Source: Desulfobacteraceae bacterium (lineage in GTDB: Bacteria > Desulfobacterota > Desulfobacteria > Desulfobacterales > Desulfosalsimonadaceae). Taken from it: a stretch of 33,536 nucleotides of DNA. Below the pieces are notes generated by a model that made no database searches, was not told the DNA's origin, and was given only the letters and a program-made list of their open reading frames with translations. This document shows positions 8,084-16,550 of the stretch, piece by piece (positions within the stretch are counted from its first letter, which is position 1; every line of letters begins with the position of its first letter). The stretch is from the NCBI GenBank assembly GCA_014237465.1, contig JABZFM010000041.1, positions 1 to 33,536 of the forward strand, in the 5' to 3' direction. The translations under genes were made by a program, and so were the position numbers.

Positions 8084-9438
8084 ATCTTCATCCCTGCTTG
8101 CTTTTTCTCAATACCGTAGCGCAAAAGTTTGCGGCGGAGTGTGTTTTTATTGATCCCGAGTTCTTTGGCCGTTAACATCTTTTTCCAATTATTTCTTTGA
8201 AGGGCCTGTAAAATCGCAATTTTTTCGATTTCCTTGAGAGTTACGGCTACTGCAGTTAAAGTGGGAGAAATTTCCTTTGAAAATTGATCTGGCAAGTCTT
8301 GCAAACGAATCAGTTCTTCTTTACACATGATAAAAGCGTGTTCAATTGCATTTTCAAGCTCCCGTATGTTGCCGGGCCAGTCATATAGCATCACTGCAGC
8401 CATTGCATCATCAGTGAGCCCCAGAATTTTTTTATCCTTTTCACAACTGAAGCGCTCGATAAAATGGTTCACTAAAAGCGGAATATCCTCTTTTCGGTCT
8501 GTAAGCGTAGGCAGGGTCAGCTTTATCACATTAATGCGAAAATATAGATCCTCCCTGAATTTGTTTTCTTTAACCATTTTGTTCAGTTTTTGATGGGTTG
8601 CAACCACAACCCTGGCATTGGTCTTGGTAGGTTTTACTGATCCCAAAGGTTCATAAGCCTTTTCCTCGAGAACCCGCAAAAGACGAATCTGCAATGCCTG
8701 GGAAATATCCCCGATCTCATCCAGAAAAATAGTGCCGTTATGGGCACGTGCAAAACGTCCTGGTTTGTCTTTTTTCGCATCAGTAAAAGCCCCGGCCTTG
8801 TATCCAAAAAGCTCTGATTCTATGAGGGTGTCGGGCAGTGCCCCACAATTGACCGGTACAAAAGGCCCGTGCTTTTTGAGGCTGTTATAATGAATTGCCT
8901 TGGCAAGTAATTCTTTTCCTGTGCCGGTTTCCCCCTCTATTAAGACGGTGCAGTTGCTTTCGGCAATTTGAGGAAGGGTTGAAAAGATTTGAAGCATTTT
9001 TTTATTCTTGCTCATCATATTTTCAAAAAAGAGATCTCTACGGAGTGATTTGCGCAACTGATTAAGAACGGTTAAGTCCCTGAACGTCTCAACCCCACCA
9101 ACCACACGGCCTTTGCGATCCCTCAATATCGTGGCATTGACATTGATGGGGATACGTTTTCCATCTGAACGGTTCATGCAAACCGGCATATTCATAATCG
9201 GAATATCGTTTTTTAAAACCTTGCGGAGAATACAATTTTTCTTATTACATGCATCGGTACTAAAGACCTCTGAGCATGGCCGTCCGATGGCCTCTTCCCT
9301 CGACACTCCTGTAATTTTTTCTGCCGCCCTGTTGAACGAAGTAATGCACCAGTCCAAATCGACAGTAAAGACGCCTTCTTCAATGCTGTCCAATATGATG
9401 TGATAGTTTTCTTCCATTGAATGTCGGGGTTGGTTCAT
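8080..9438 (-). CDS. Sigma-54-dependent activator with Cys-rich PAS domain (activator 1)
   Basis: 452 aa. The order is PAS sensor (about 10-125), AAA+ ATPase (about 150-375) with Walker A GETGTGKE and FLDEIGD, and a Fis-type HTH at the end (LTAKELGINKNTLRRKLLRY). The PAS domain holds a cysteine cluster (CSEVFSTDACNKKNCILRK) that may sense redox state or bind a metal. The sigma-54 contact loop reads GAFTDA instead of GAFTGA, a tolerated variant in some family members. It has no receiver domain, so it is probably ligand- or redox-sensing rather than phosphorylated. It overlaps two YkgJ genes downstream and is divergent from the hcp fragment, a likely former target. Confidence 0.93.
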   Translation of the reverse strand: MNQPRHSMEENYHIILDSIEEGVFTVDLDWCITSFNRAAEKITGVSREEAIGRPCSEVFSTDACNKKNCILRKVLKNDIPIMNMPVCMNRSDGKRIPINVNATILRDRKGRVVGGVETFRDLTVLNQLRKSLRRDLFFENMMSKNKKMLQIFSTLPQIAESNCTVLIEGETGTGKELLAKAIHYNSLKKHGPFVPVNCGALPDTLIESELFGYKAGAFTDAKKDKPGRFARAHNGTIFLDEIGDISQALQIRLLRVLEEKAYEPLGSVKPTKTNARVVVATHQKLNKMVKENKFREDLYFRINVIKLTLPTLTDRKEDIPLLVNHFIERFSCEKDKKILGLTDDAMAAVMLYDWPGNIRELENAIEHAFIMCKEELIRLQDLPDQFSKEISPTLTAVAVTLKEIEKIAILQALQRNNWKKMLTAKELGINKNTLRRKLLRYGIEKKQAGMKI

Positions 9439-9712
9439 TTATTTCTTTGATAATATTAAATAAAAATGATTTCTAATGGTTAAAAAAATAAAAAAGAACG
9501 AAAGAAAAGTCAACATAAACATGGGGTGTGAGCAGGGAAACCGCATTTGAAAATTACTCTGCCAGCACTTTTAATAAGTAGTCATTATACCAATCAGCTC
9601 TCAGTCTTTTTTGATTTTATACTCTTTTTTAAAGTGTTTTTTTATCATATTTAATGCGATATATCTCACATTCTGCACCAAATGGAATTTGTTTTTTAAA
9701 TTAAATGTGGTC
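9439..9712. other. Intergenic region between activator 1 and the hcp remnant
   Basis: This stretch is AT-rich with no gene I can support. Open codons upstream of the hcp fragment in the same frame show no similarity to Hcp. I found no clean -24/-12 site. Confidence 0.6.
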
Positions 9713-10168
9713 ATGGCCGGATGCGACGGACGCCAGAAATCCAGAAGCTATTTTACCGAGGTGGCCCAAAATCTGCCCAAAGATACTGTAATTTTAACCG
9801 CCGGGTGCGCGAAATACCGCTACAACAAGCTTGATCTTGGCGATATCGGCGGAATCCCACGGGTGCTGGATGCCGGGCAGTGCAACGATTGCTATTCTCT
9901 TGTGGTTATCGCTTTGAAACCCAAAGAGGTCTTTGGTCTTGATGATCTTAATGACCTGCCGATTTCTTATGACATTGCCTGGTATGAGCAAAAGGCGGTG
10001 GCAGTTCTTCTGGCACTGCTTCGCCTGGGTGTCAAGGAAATCCGCCTTGGGCCGACCCTGCCGGCGTTTGTATCCCCGACCGTCCTCAATGTTTTGGTAG
10101 AAAATTTTGATATCAAACCCATCGGCACGGTTGCGGAAGACATCGCGGCGATGATGGCCGGGAAATAA
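9713..10168 (+). pseudogene. hcp: C-terminal fragment of hybrid-cluster protein (hydroxylamine/NO reductase)
   Basis: 151 aa match the last quarter of Hcp (normally about 540 aa). The fragment starts abruptly at [18 protein letters not shown] and keeps [18 protein letters not shown] and [11 protein letters not shown], which hold C-terminal ligands of the hybrid Fe-S-O cluster. It also keeps the usual [12 protein letters not shown] segment. The N-terminal [4Fe-4S]/[2Fe-2S] domain and the remaining cluster ligands are missing, and the upstream sequence is unrelated. It cannot be a working Hcp. An upstream start at 9611 in the same frame would only add a hydrophobic non-Hcp stretch. Confidence 0.85.
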
Positions 10169-10199
10169 GTGCTAAGTTATTTATTGTGCCGGAATGACT

Positions 10200-10227
10200 G
10201 TAGGGGCGCGAAGCATCGCGCCCCTAC
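10200..10227. repeat. Perfect 12-bp inverted repeat (REP-like)
   Basis: GTAGGGGCGCGA and TCGCGCCCCTAC flank a 4-nt loop, followed by TTAAAAAG. This is a common dispersed palindrome type in proteobacteria. It may act as a terminator for the hcp fragment. Confidence 0.85.
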
Positions 10228-10303
10228 TTAAAAAGATAAACATCGAATGATGATTGAGAAGAAGATGATGAAGCAAAGGCAAGATTTTGAAGAAAGGTTG
10301 CGC

Positions 10304-10393
10304 AGGATGGGATTAGCGAAGCGTAATCCACCGCATGTGATCGGAGAGCCTGGTTGAGATATATGGTGGATTACGCTTCGCTACTCCCATCCT
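10304..10393. repeat. Long inverted repeat, 29-nt arms (REP/MITE-like)
   Basis: The left arm (10304-10332) and right arm (10365-10393) are complementary at 28 of 29 positions and read aggatgggattagcgaagcg... outward. The 32-bp spacer has no gene. The core GGTGGATTACGCTTCGCT is a widespread dispersed repeat; a degenerate relative lies near 33330-33350. Confidence 0.9.
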
Positions 10394-10413
10394 ACATGAT
10401 ATTGGGAGGACTT

Positions 10414-10655
10414 ATGAAAACGGTCTTAAATATAATTATCGGAATGATCATTGGCGTTATCATTGTCTGTATCACAGGCTGGATCATGATGCCGAAAATG
10501 ATGTTAAAGGAATATGAAAGTCCATACAGTGTGGAAGAACAGTGGAAAAAATAAAAGCAAATGCCCTGGCTGCTGGATGGGTGGTCAGCAGTGTCATGCC
10601 GTTGCATCAACCAATACAACTCCGAATGTTAACGTTTTATACCGATCAATATTAA
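10414..10655 (+). pseudogene. Frameshifted and truncated DUF302-family gene
   Basis: A start with GGGAGG upstream encodes a membrane anchor (MKTVLNIIIGMIIGVIIVCI) and MMPKMMLKEYESPYSVEE, typical of DUF302 proteins, then stops at 10552. A different frame from 10542 continues VEKIKANALAAGWVVSSVM, the expected next segment, to a stop at 10653-10655. Restoring one A (GAAGAA[A]CAGTG) would join the frames as ...EETVEKIKANALAAG.... The rest of the DUF302 domain is missing. This is a decayed gene, or a sequencing indel plus a real truncation. Confidence 0.75.
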
Positions 10656-10684
10656 GGCGGCGCATATATTATGCCGCCGCCTTG
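10652..10684. terminator. GC-rich hairpin after the DUF302 pseudogene
   Basis: AAGGCGGCGCATA pairs with TATGCCGCCGCCTT with one bulge. No T-run follows on the plus strand, so terminator function is uncertain. Confidence 0.5.
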
Positions 10685-10739
10685 CAATCGAAAGGGTTAT
10701 TACGTGATTTCAAACAATATCATTACAACGGATTTTAGA

Positions 10740-11054
10740 CTAATCGCCAAGCGTATCCGCTGTTTTTTCAGCTTCAAGATGTTCCTGCCACTTTTCACCC
10801 CAGAGATCCGGTAGGGTCTCTTCAACCGGAATGATCGATTCCCAGGACACATCCATGTCAGTAAAAATATTTTTCAGCTGTTCTTCGTCATTGGCAAGCC
10901 ATATGCAATAGCGCATTCCTTTTTCGTCGTTAAAATAGGTTCTTTCCCATTTGGCGGATTCAACTTTGGCCAGTTTTCGCCAGTTGGCCTGAATAACTTC
11001 ACAATCAATACCGGGATTATTATGAACTACCATGTATTTTTTCAATTTAGCCAT
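10740..11054 (-). CDS. DUF4242-like (putative nickel-binding) small protein
   Basis: 104 aa, soluble. The pattern MVVHNNPGIDCEVIQANWRK, then AKWERTYFNDEKGMRYCIWL, then IIPVEETLPDLW resembles the ferredoxin-like fold family DUF4242/SCO4226, some members of which bind nickel. The N-terminal VHNNPG takes the place of the family MDVH start. GGAGGACG lies ahead of the ATG. It could act as a metal or small-molecule carrier; the assignment comes from pattern memory. Confidence 0.6.
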   Translation of the reverse strand: MAKLKKYMVVHNNPGIDCEVIQANWRKLAKVESAKWERTYFNDEKGMRYCIWLANDEEQLKNIFTDMDVSWESIIPVEETLPDLWGEKWQEHLEAEKTADTLGD

Positions 11055-11212
11055 TTTTTCGTCCTCCTTTTTTTAAAAAAGTTTAATTATGTTGACTCTG
11101 TTTCGCTTGCTTTCAAAATCGATTCCACGTTTTTCGCTTTGTCGTCTCCTTTTATTTTAAATTTGTTTATATTTTTGCTGAATCGTGCGATCCTATTTGT
11201 TTATTTAGAAAT

Positions 11213-11467
11213 CTAATCCGTATATCCATAGAAATTTTCAGGGTTCAATATATCGTCAGGCAGTGTCGCAGCGCCTTTTTTTTCCTTGAAACCAACTTCA
11301 GTTTTCAAACTTTTGAGTTGAGCATCCGACAAGATTATCTCTGACTGATTTTCAGCTGTTATTCCGTAAAAAAAGTCAGTGTCAGGCAGAATACAGGCAG
11401 CAATTGCCGGGGATGCGAAAAATCCAAAGGAAATCATTATGATCATTAATATTTTTATTCTATTCAT
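11213..11467 (-). CDS. Small secreted protein, 84 aa
   Basis: A clear signal peptide (MNRIKILMIIMISFGFFASP then AIA) precedes a predicted cut before ACILPDTDFF. The mature part is about 60 aa, acidic, with one Cys right after the cleavage site, and contains ILSDAQLKSLKTEVG. The ribosome site is AAGGAGGTGAGGAATC. It lies downstream of the thioredoxin gene on the same strand (100-bp gap). It has no known family. Confidence 0.7.
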   Translation of the reverse strand: MNRIKILMIIMISFGFFASPAIAACILPDTDFFYGITAENQSEIILSDAQLKSLKTEVGFKEKKGAATLPDDILNPENFYGYTD

Positions 11468-11567
11468 GATTCCTCACCTCCTTTTATGATATAATTTCGG
11501 CTCTGTGATATTTAAAATGGTTTTGGGCCGGGTTTTAAAAAATGAATCGGGTATAATCTTTTCAATA

Positions 11568-11888
11568 TTAGTCCAATAGTTTTTCCAAAGCACCGGAAAG
11601 GGTTCCTTCAGGCTGAAGGCCGATAAAACGCTGAATTTCTATGTTGTTTTTAAAAATTATTAGTGTCGGAATGCTCCTAATGCCCAGTTCCAAAGCGATT
11701 TTCTGATGGTTGTCAATATTCATGGCAGCAACACGCGCCCGGCCGTCAAACTGATCGGCAATTTTTTCCAGTATCGGTTCCTGCGAAACGCACGGCCCGC
11801 ACCATGGCGCGTTAAAATCGACCAGCGTGACACCGTTTTGAATCGTGGTATCAAACTCAGTTTTTGACTTGATATTTTTTGTCGTCAT
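11568..11888 (-). CDS. Thioredoxin
   Basis: 106 aa, with the active site APWCGPC at about residues 27-33 and the cis-proline loop SIPTLIIFKN at about 72-81, a standard cytoplasmic thioredoxin. The start at 11888 is preferred over 11900 because GGAGGGAAAG sits directly before it. The residue after the active site reads VSQEP in place of the usual KMIAP-type segment, so it is a divergent paralogue. It is probably transcribed with the small secreted protein downstream. Confidence 0.92.
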   Translation of the reverse strand: MTTKNIKSKTEFDTTIQNGVTLVDFNAPWCGPCVSQEPILEKIADQFDGRARVAAMNIDNHQKIALELGIRSIPTLIIFKNNIEIQRFIGLQPEGTLSGALEKLLD

Positions 11889-12430
11889 CTTTCCCTCCAT
11901 CGCTGTTTAAAATATTTGCAATCATCATCCATTTTTTTGGTTTCCCTTTTCGTGCTGTCGCAGTAATGCAATCAAGAATTTTAAATTTTGGGTCTGATTA
12001 TTTATATAGTTTGTTATTTTTTTCATTTTATGAACCTTTGCTTTATTTATTTATTTATTTATTTTTAGTGGGCCCGCTTTTTTGCCGTAAATAAATTATT
12101 TACGATCCAGTTATCATTGGCTTTCAAATTCCTGACAAATTACAACTTCAATACTTGTGCCATACACATCTTAAATTGTTTTTTTTAAGTCGCCATGCGA
12201 TTTGTTTTATGAATAATTATTTGAAATATTAGTTAAATTTAAGACTTCAAAAAATTTGAAGACTTCTTTTATTGACAGGTGATGAAGCAGGGTTTTCTTA
12301 ATGGTTGCGCCACCCAACCCAAAAGGTTGCGTTACGGTTGCGCTACGGTTGCGATTTTTAGTGTTTCATGTTAATATTAAATTTTTTATAGTCTGAACAT
12401 CTGGAAAATACGGATTACAAAGGATAAGTC
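11889..12430. promoter_or_regulatory. 540-bp divergent regulatory region between thioredoxin and activator 2
   Basis: No gene is supported here. The region is AT-rich and holds a TTTA tetranucleotide run (about 12042-12066), a palindrome CGTAAATAAATTATTTACG at 12086-12104, and 11-bp GGTTGCG repeats at 12303-12357. The repeats and palindrome suggest protein binding sites serving either divergent gene. Confidence 0.6.
12303..12357 (+). repeat. Iteron-like 11-bp repeats GGTTGCGYYAC
   Basis: Copies start at 12303, 12325, 12336 and 12347. The last three are in direct tandem at 11 bp, and the first is exactly two units (22 bp) upstream, so all four are on one helical face. They lie 74-128 bp ahead of the start codon of activator 2. 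They are probably operators or activator sites. Confidence 0.85.
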
Positions 12431-13834
12431 ATGCAACCCCACATCTCTGATGTTTTTAATTCCGAATTTGAGCATCTGCTTCTGGAATCAATGGCTGATG
12501 GTGTATTTACCCTTGATGAAAACGGGATAATTACTTCATGGAATCCGGCAATGGAGCGGATAACAGGATACACAACCGAAGAAGCCGTGGGGGAATCCTG
12601 CTCTCTGCTTAATTTTAACCGTTGTTTCAGTAAATCCTGTCCGGCGGGCATCATCGAGTGTGGAATCTACAAACACGGACGCATTGACGGAAAGGAATGT
12701 TTTCTTAAACATAAAAACGGGAATGATGTGCCGGTGATCAAAAGTGCGCGGATTCTCAAAGATAAAACCGGCGGTGTCAGGGGTGTTGTGGAGACAGTGA
12801 CCAATTTGACGGAGCTTCACAAGGCCCGGCGGGAAGCTGAAGAAGCCAATCGGAGAATGGGTGAAATTTATCGATTTGATAATATTATTGGAAAAAGCAG
12901 TGCCATGCAGCGGATATTTTCCACCATCAAGGCAGCGGCTTCAAGTGATGCCACCATTCTCGTCCAGGGAGAGAGCGGCACCGGAAAAGAACTTGTTGCA
13001 GGTGCTGTTCACTATAACAGCAGCCGTGCGGATATGCCGTTTATTACTGTCAATAGCAGCGCGCTTTCAGAATCCCTTTTGGAAAGCGAACTCTTCGGTC
13101 ATGTGAAAGGTGCGTTTACCGGTGCGGTTCGTGATCGGATCGGGCGTTTCGAAAAGGCCGAAGGGGGCACCCTGTTTTTGGATGAGATCGGAGAGTTAAG
13201 TCCGTTCATTCAGGTGAAGCTGCTTCGTGTTCTCCAGGAGCGGGAACTGGAGCGGGTGGGGGAATCGGAAAAACGTAAAATTGATATCCGGGTCATTACG
13301 GCCACAAACAGAAATTTGTACAGTCTTGTCAAAAGCGGGAAATTCCGGGAGGATCTGTATTACCGTCTCAAGGTGTTTCCCATAAATATCCCGCCGTTGC
13401 GGGAAAGAAAAAAAGATATTCCCATCTTAATCAGTCATTTTATTAAATTACAGGATAATAAAACCGGCAAGCGGATCACCGGTGTCACTCAGCAGGCCAT
13501 GCGTATATTAATGGATTACAACTGGCCGGGCAATGTGCGTGAATTAGAAAATGCCATTGAGCATGCATTTGTTTTGTGTGAAAATGAACATATTGATATT
13601 TTTGACCTTCCGGTTGAAATCCGTCGAATTGAATATCAGCTGGATTCTACAAAGTTACATGAAGCGGATGAACGTACCGGGACGATAAGAAAAAAAATGA
13701 CAAGGGAATTTCTGCTTGAAACACTTGAAGCAAGCAACTGGAACAAGGCCGAGGTGGCCAGACGGGTGGGGGTCAGCAGGGCGGCGATCTGGAAATATAT
13801 GAAAAAGTGGAATATTCCCACAGCGAAACCCTAA
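12431..13834 (+). CDS. Sigma-54-dependent activator with Cys-rich PAS domain (activator 2)
   Basis: 467 aa. The PAS domain (about 10-125) carries [20 protein letters not shown] plus further Cys, a possible redox or metal sensor. The AAA+ domain (about 155-385) has [14 protein letters not shown] and LFLDEIGE. The C-terminal Fis-type HTH is [20 protein letters not shown]. It has no receiver domain. The start has AAGGATAAG upstream. The LpxR-like gene follows 30-65 nt downstream on the same strand, so it may be a target or operon partner. The paralogous set of three activators in 8 kb suggests separate responses to related signals. Confidence 0.94.
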   Translation: MQPHISDVFNSEFEHLLLESMADGVFTLDENGIITSWNPAMERITGYTTEEAVGESCSLLNFNRCFSKSCPAGIIECGIYKHGRIDGKECFLKHKNGNDVPVIKSARILKDKTGGVRGVVETVTNLTELHKARREAEEANRRMGEIYRFDNIIGKSSAMQRIFSTIKAAASSDATILVQGESGTGKELVAGAVHYNSSRADMPFITVNSSALSESLLESELFGHVKGAFTGAVRDRIGRFEKAEGGTLFLDEIGELSPFIQVKLLRVLQERELERVGESEKRKIDIRVITATNRNLYSLVKSGKFREDLYYRLKVFPINIPPLRERKKDIPILISHFIKLQDNKTGKRITGVTQQAMRILMDYNWPGNVRELENAIEHAFVLCENEHIDIFDLPVEIRRIEYQLDSTKLHEADERTGTIRKKMTREFLLETLEASNWNKAEVARRVGVSRAAIWKYMKKWNIPTAKP

Positions 13835-13899
13835 AAAGCCATAGCAATTAATTTAGATAAATTTTGATAATACACTATTCCCGATATTTATTTTTCCAG

Positions 13900-14964
13900 A
13901 TGCGGAAAAACAAAAATTTTTTCAGGCGCCTGCTGCTCCAATTGTTGATTTCCGGTCTTTTTGGGGGGTGGGCTTCCACAATATATGCTGAAGAATCCTG
14001 TTTGTCCCGTGAATTCAAGACATTCACTTTTTATATGGAAAACGATATTTTTGCCGGCACGGATGGTCAATATACCAATGGATTCAAGCTGACCTGGACC
14101 CGTTACGGGCTGGAGCAACTGCCGAGAGATGCCTGGGCCCATCGCTGGCTGTACCCGGTCGTTAAACGGCTGGGATTTGAAAATACCCCGGAATCAGAAA
14201 AAGCGCTGACGTTTTCCGTGGGACAGAATATATATACGCCTAATGATATTGAAGCAACCGAACTGGTTCCTGATGACCGGCCTTATGCCGGGATCACATA
14301 TATGGAAATCGGCTTTCACAGAAAATTTGAAAACCGGATGCATACGCTGGGGCTTTGTGCGGGAATTGTTGGTCCCCATTCCTATGCTGAGGCGCTTCAG
14401 TCAAAAGTGCACGTTTTATTAAAAAACAAGGAACCCAAAGGGTGGGATCACCAGCTCAAAGATGAGCCGGTCCTGTGTCTGATATATGATTACAAGCGGA
14501 AGATTTTCGCATCCAATATCAACGCCGGGGCCGGGGGAGATGTTATTTTTAATACCGGGGGTGGCATTGGAAATGTCAGTACATATTACAACATCGGTGT
14601 GATGATACGAGGTGGATGGAATGTGCCGAATGATTGCGGAAATTTTCCCATTCAACCGGCCACTTGCTTTCACTCGGAACTCAAGCAATCAGTCTGTGGT
14701 ACACAGAAAAAAAAATATGGTGCCCATCTGTTTTTTTCTGCCAGCAGCCAGCTTGTTTTGCATGATATTCTTCTGGACGGCAATACATTTCGTGACAGCC
14801 ACAGGGTGGACAAAAAACCGCTTATCGGTATTTTTATGGGCGGCATCGGTCTGGTCACGGGAAGGGTGAAGACCGTATTCGCCTATGTTACCAGGACAAA
14901 ATCTTTTGATACCCAACCGGAGCCCGAGGTGTATGGGGCGATGAATATTTCATTTCACTATTGA
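13900..14964 (+). CDS. lpxR: Outer-membrane lipid A 3'-O-deacylase, LpxR family
   Basis: 354 aa from ATG 13900 (a TTG 36 nt upstream is possible). A signal peptide is followed by ENDIFAGTDGQYTNGFKLTW and DDRPYAGITYMEIGF, the two hallmark segments of the LpxR/DUF2219 family, including the catalytic-site region of this 12-stranded beta-barrel. It ends YGAMNISFHY, with a terminal aromatic as in outer-membrane barrels. Family members remove the 3'-acyloxyacyl chain of lipid A. Its stop codon is directly adjacent to the stop of the convergent activator 3 gene (0 nt gap). Confidence 0.88.
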   Translation: MRKNKNFFRRLLLQLLISGLFGGWASTIYAEESCLSREFKTFTFYMENDIFAGTDGQYTNGFKLTWTRYGLEQLPRDAWAHRWLYPVVKRLGFENTPESEKALTFSVGQNIYTPNDIEATELVPDDRPYAGITYMEIGFHRKFENRMHTLGLCAGIVGPHSYAEALQSKVHVLLKNKEPKGWDHQLKDEPVLCLIYDYKRKIFASNINAGAGGDVIFNTGGGIGNVSTYYNIGVMIRGGWNVPNDCGNFPIQPATCFHSELKQSVCGTQKKKYGAHLFFSASSQLVLHDILLDGNTFRDSHRVDKKPLIGIFMGGIGLVTGRVKTVFAYVTRTKSFDTQPEPEVYGAMNISFHY

Positions 14965-16353
14965 TTATTCATGGATGGTTTTGTCCACGTAAATATTATA
15001 TTTTTTAAGACGATTATACAACGCAACCCGGCTGATTCCCAGAATTCTCGCAGCTTCCGATTTATTCCCCCCGGTTGAGGAAATGGCGGCCATCAGTTGT
15101 TTTTTTTCCTCGTTACTGCCGGGCTGATCCGAAATTCTGAATTCAGATCGTTGTTTTTTCTGTTTTTTTAACAGATTGTCGGGCAGATGATCGGGGGTAA
15201 TTTCACCTTCACGGCACAACACAAAGGCGTGTTCAATGGCATTGATCAATTCCCTTACATTTCCCGGCCACTGGTAGTCATATAACAGCGCGAGTGACTC
15301 CTTACTCATCACTGAAACCGGTTTTCCGGTTTTAAGACGAATTCTGTTTAAAAACATATTGATCAGCAGCGGAAGATCCTGTTTTCTTTCACGAAGCGGC
15401 GGCATATGGATGGGCATCACCCCGATACGGTAAAACAGGTCTTCGCGGAAAGTGCCATTTTTAATAAGCGCCCCAAGATCTTTATTAGTGGCTGAAATAA
15501 GCCGGACATTCACGGGAACAGGCTGATTGTCGCCCACTTTTTCAATTTTCTTTTCCTCGATGACCCGAAGCAGTTTTACCTGGGTGGATAAGGGCATGTC
15601 GCCGATTTCATCTAAAAAAATATCTCCCGCATGTGCCGCTTCAAACCGGCCGATGCGTGTTTTAAATGCGCCGGTAAAAGCGCCTTTCACATGCCCGAAG
15701 AGTTCGCTTTCAAGCAGGGATTCATTTAATGCGGCACAATTGACTTTTACAAAAGGACCCTTTTCCCGGTCGCTTAAGTTGTGTATGGCATTAGCGGCCA
15801 GCTCTTTTCCCGTGCCGCTTTCACCGTAGATGATGACGGGGATATCTGATTTCGCCACACTGGTGATCAGTTCATAAACTTGTTGCATGGCCGGTGATTT
15901 GCCACCCATAGACTGATAACCATCCTTTGCGCCCAGTTCCTGCCGGAGATCAGAAATAACCGCTTCCCTGGCCAAAGCCTCGCTCAAGTCCGTCAGTGTC
16001 TCCACCCCGCCGATGATTTTTCCGTCGCTGGATTTTAAGACCGTGGCATTTTTAAACACATTAACGGTTTCCCCGGTTTTTTTTTGAAGCGTACACCTGA
16101 TCTTTAAGCGTTTTTTTTCAAAAAGCGCGCAAAAATGCTCCGGGGATTGTTTTTTTTTAACAAAACACCTGTCACAGTTTAGTACACCGCATGGGTTTCC
16201 CACAAGCTCGCGCTCTTTAAAACCTGTAATCCGAAGCATGGATTGATTAACGGAAATAATCAATCCTTTAGAATCGACAACCATCAATGCTTCGGCCATG
16301 GTGTCAATAATGGTTTTCCAGTACTGATTCTGCTTAATTCCGAGTTGATCCAT
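14965..16353 (-). CDS. Sigma-54-dependent activator with Cys-rich PAS domain (activator 3), likely regulator of the Hdr cluster
   Basis: 462 aa. The PAS domain (about 10-125) contains CGVLNCDRCFVKKK and later Cys. The AAA+ domain (about 150-375) has [14 protein letters not shown] and IFLDEIGD. The Fis-type HTH is NKSEAARILGISRVALYNRL. It is divergent from the TusA-like/HdrA operon. The intergenic DNA holds two TGTAAA-GCATTTACA palindromes 15-55 bp from its own start and a -24/-12 promoter facing the Hdr cluster. It therefore probably activates that operon and controls itself. There is no phosphorylation domain; the PAS cysteines suggest a redox or small-molecule cue. Confidence 0.94.
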   Translation of the reverse strand: MDQLGIKQNQYWKTIIDTMAEALMVVDSKGLIISVNQSMLRITGFKERELVGNPCGVLNCDRCFVKKKQSPEHFCALFEKKRLKIRCTLQKKTGETVNVFKNATVLKSSDGKIIGGVETLTDLSEALAREAVISDLRQELGAKDGYQSMGGKSPAMQQVYELITSVAKSDIPVIIYGESGTGKELAANAIHNLSDREKGPFVKVNCAALNESLLESELFGHVKGAFTGAFKTRIGRFEAAHAGDIFLDEIGDMPLSTQVKLLRVIEEKKIEKVGDNQPVPVNVRLISATNKDLGALIKNGTFREDLFYRIGVMPIHMPPLRERKQDLPLLINMFLNRIRLKTGKPVSVMSKESLALLYDYQWPGNVRELINAIEHAFVLCREGEITPDHLPDNLLKKQKKQRSEFRISDQPGSNEEKKQLMAAISSTGGNKSEAARILGISRVALYNRLKKYNIYVDKTIHE

Positions 16354-16367
16354 TTTGTTTTCCCTGT

Positions 16368-16408
16368 TGTAAAGGCATTTACAGTTGTCAATGTGTAAAG
16401 CATTTACA
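16368..16408. promoter_or_regulatory. Tandem palindromic activator sites (UAS)
   Basis: TGTAAAGGCATTTACA (16368-16383) and TGTAAAGCATTTACA (16394-16408) are near-identical palindromes, each followed by GTTGT, with centres about 25-26 bp apart. They lie about 70-110 bp upstream of the -24/-12 site, the usual place for activator hexamer binding, and immediately ahead of the activator 3 gene. Confidence 0.85.
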
Positions 16409-16476
16409 GTTGTATAGCAATAAAAAAATCATGTGAATATTTTCTATAAAATCAATATAATAAGAATCAATAAACA

Positions 16477-16492
16477 TGGCATGATACTTGCT
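16477..16492 (+). promoter_or_regulatory. Sigma-54 promoter of the Hdr/FrhB/MetV cluster
   Basis: TGGCATGATACTTGCT fits TGGCAC-N5-TTGCT with one mismatch and the exact GG-N10-GC spacing. The predicted start of transcription is near 16502. Paired palindromes upstream and an adjacent sigma-54 activator gene support it. Confidence 0.88.
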
Positions 16493-16550
16493 CATACTAT
16501 TATAAGATTTTAATTAAAACTGGTTTACCGTGATATCCACTTTGAAGCAA

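Noticed and set aside
11055-11212. Sigma-54 promoter for the DUF4242-like gene (TGGAATCGATTTTGA on the minus strand)
   Set aside because: The -12 GC is replaced by GA; too weak to report as a site.
11889-11940. Sigma-54 promoter for the thioredoxin gene (TGGATGATGATTGCA on the minus strand)
   Set aside because: GG and GC are separated by 9 instead of 10 bases, which sigma-54 tolerates poorly.
12303-12357. Plasmid replication origin with iterons
   Set aside because: No Rep protein, AT-rich DnaA box set or partition gene was recognised anywhere in the window; kept only as a repeat.
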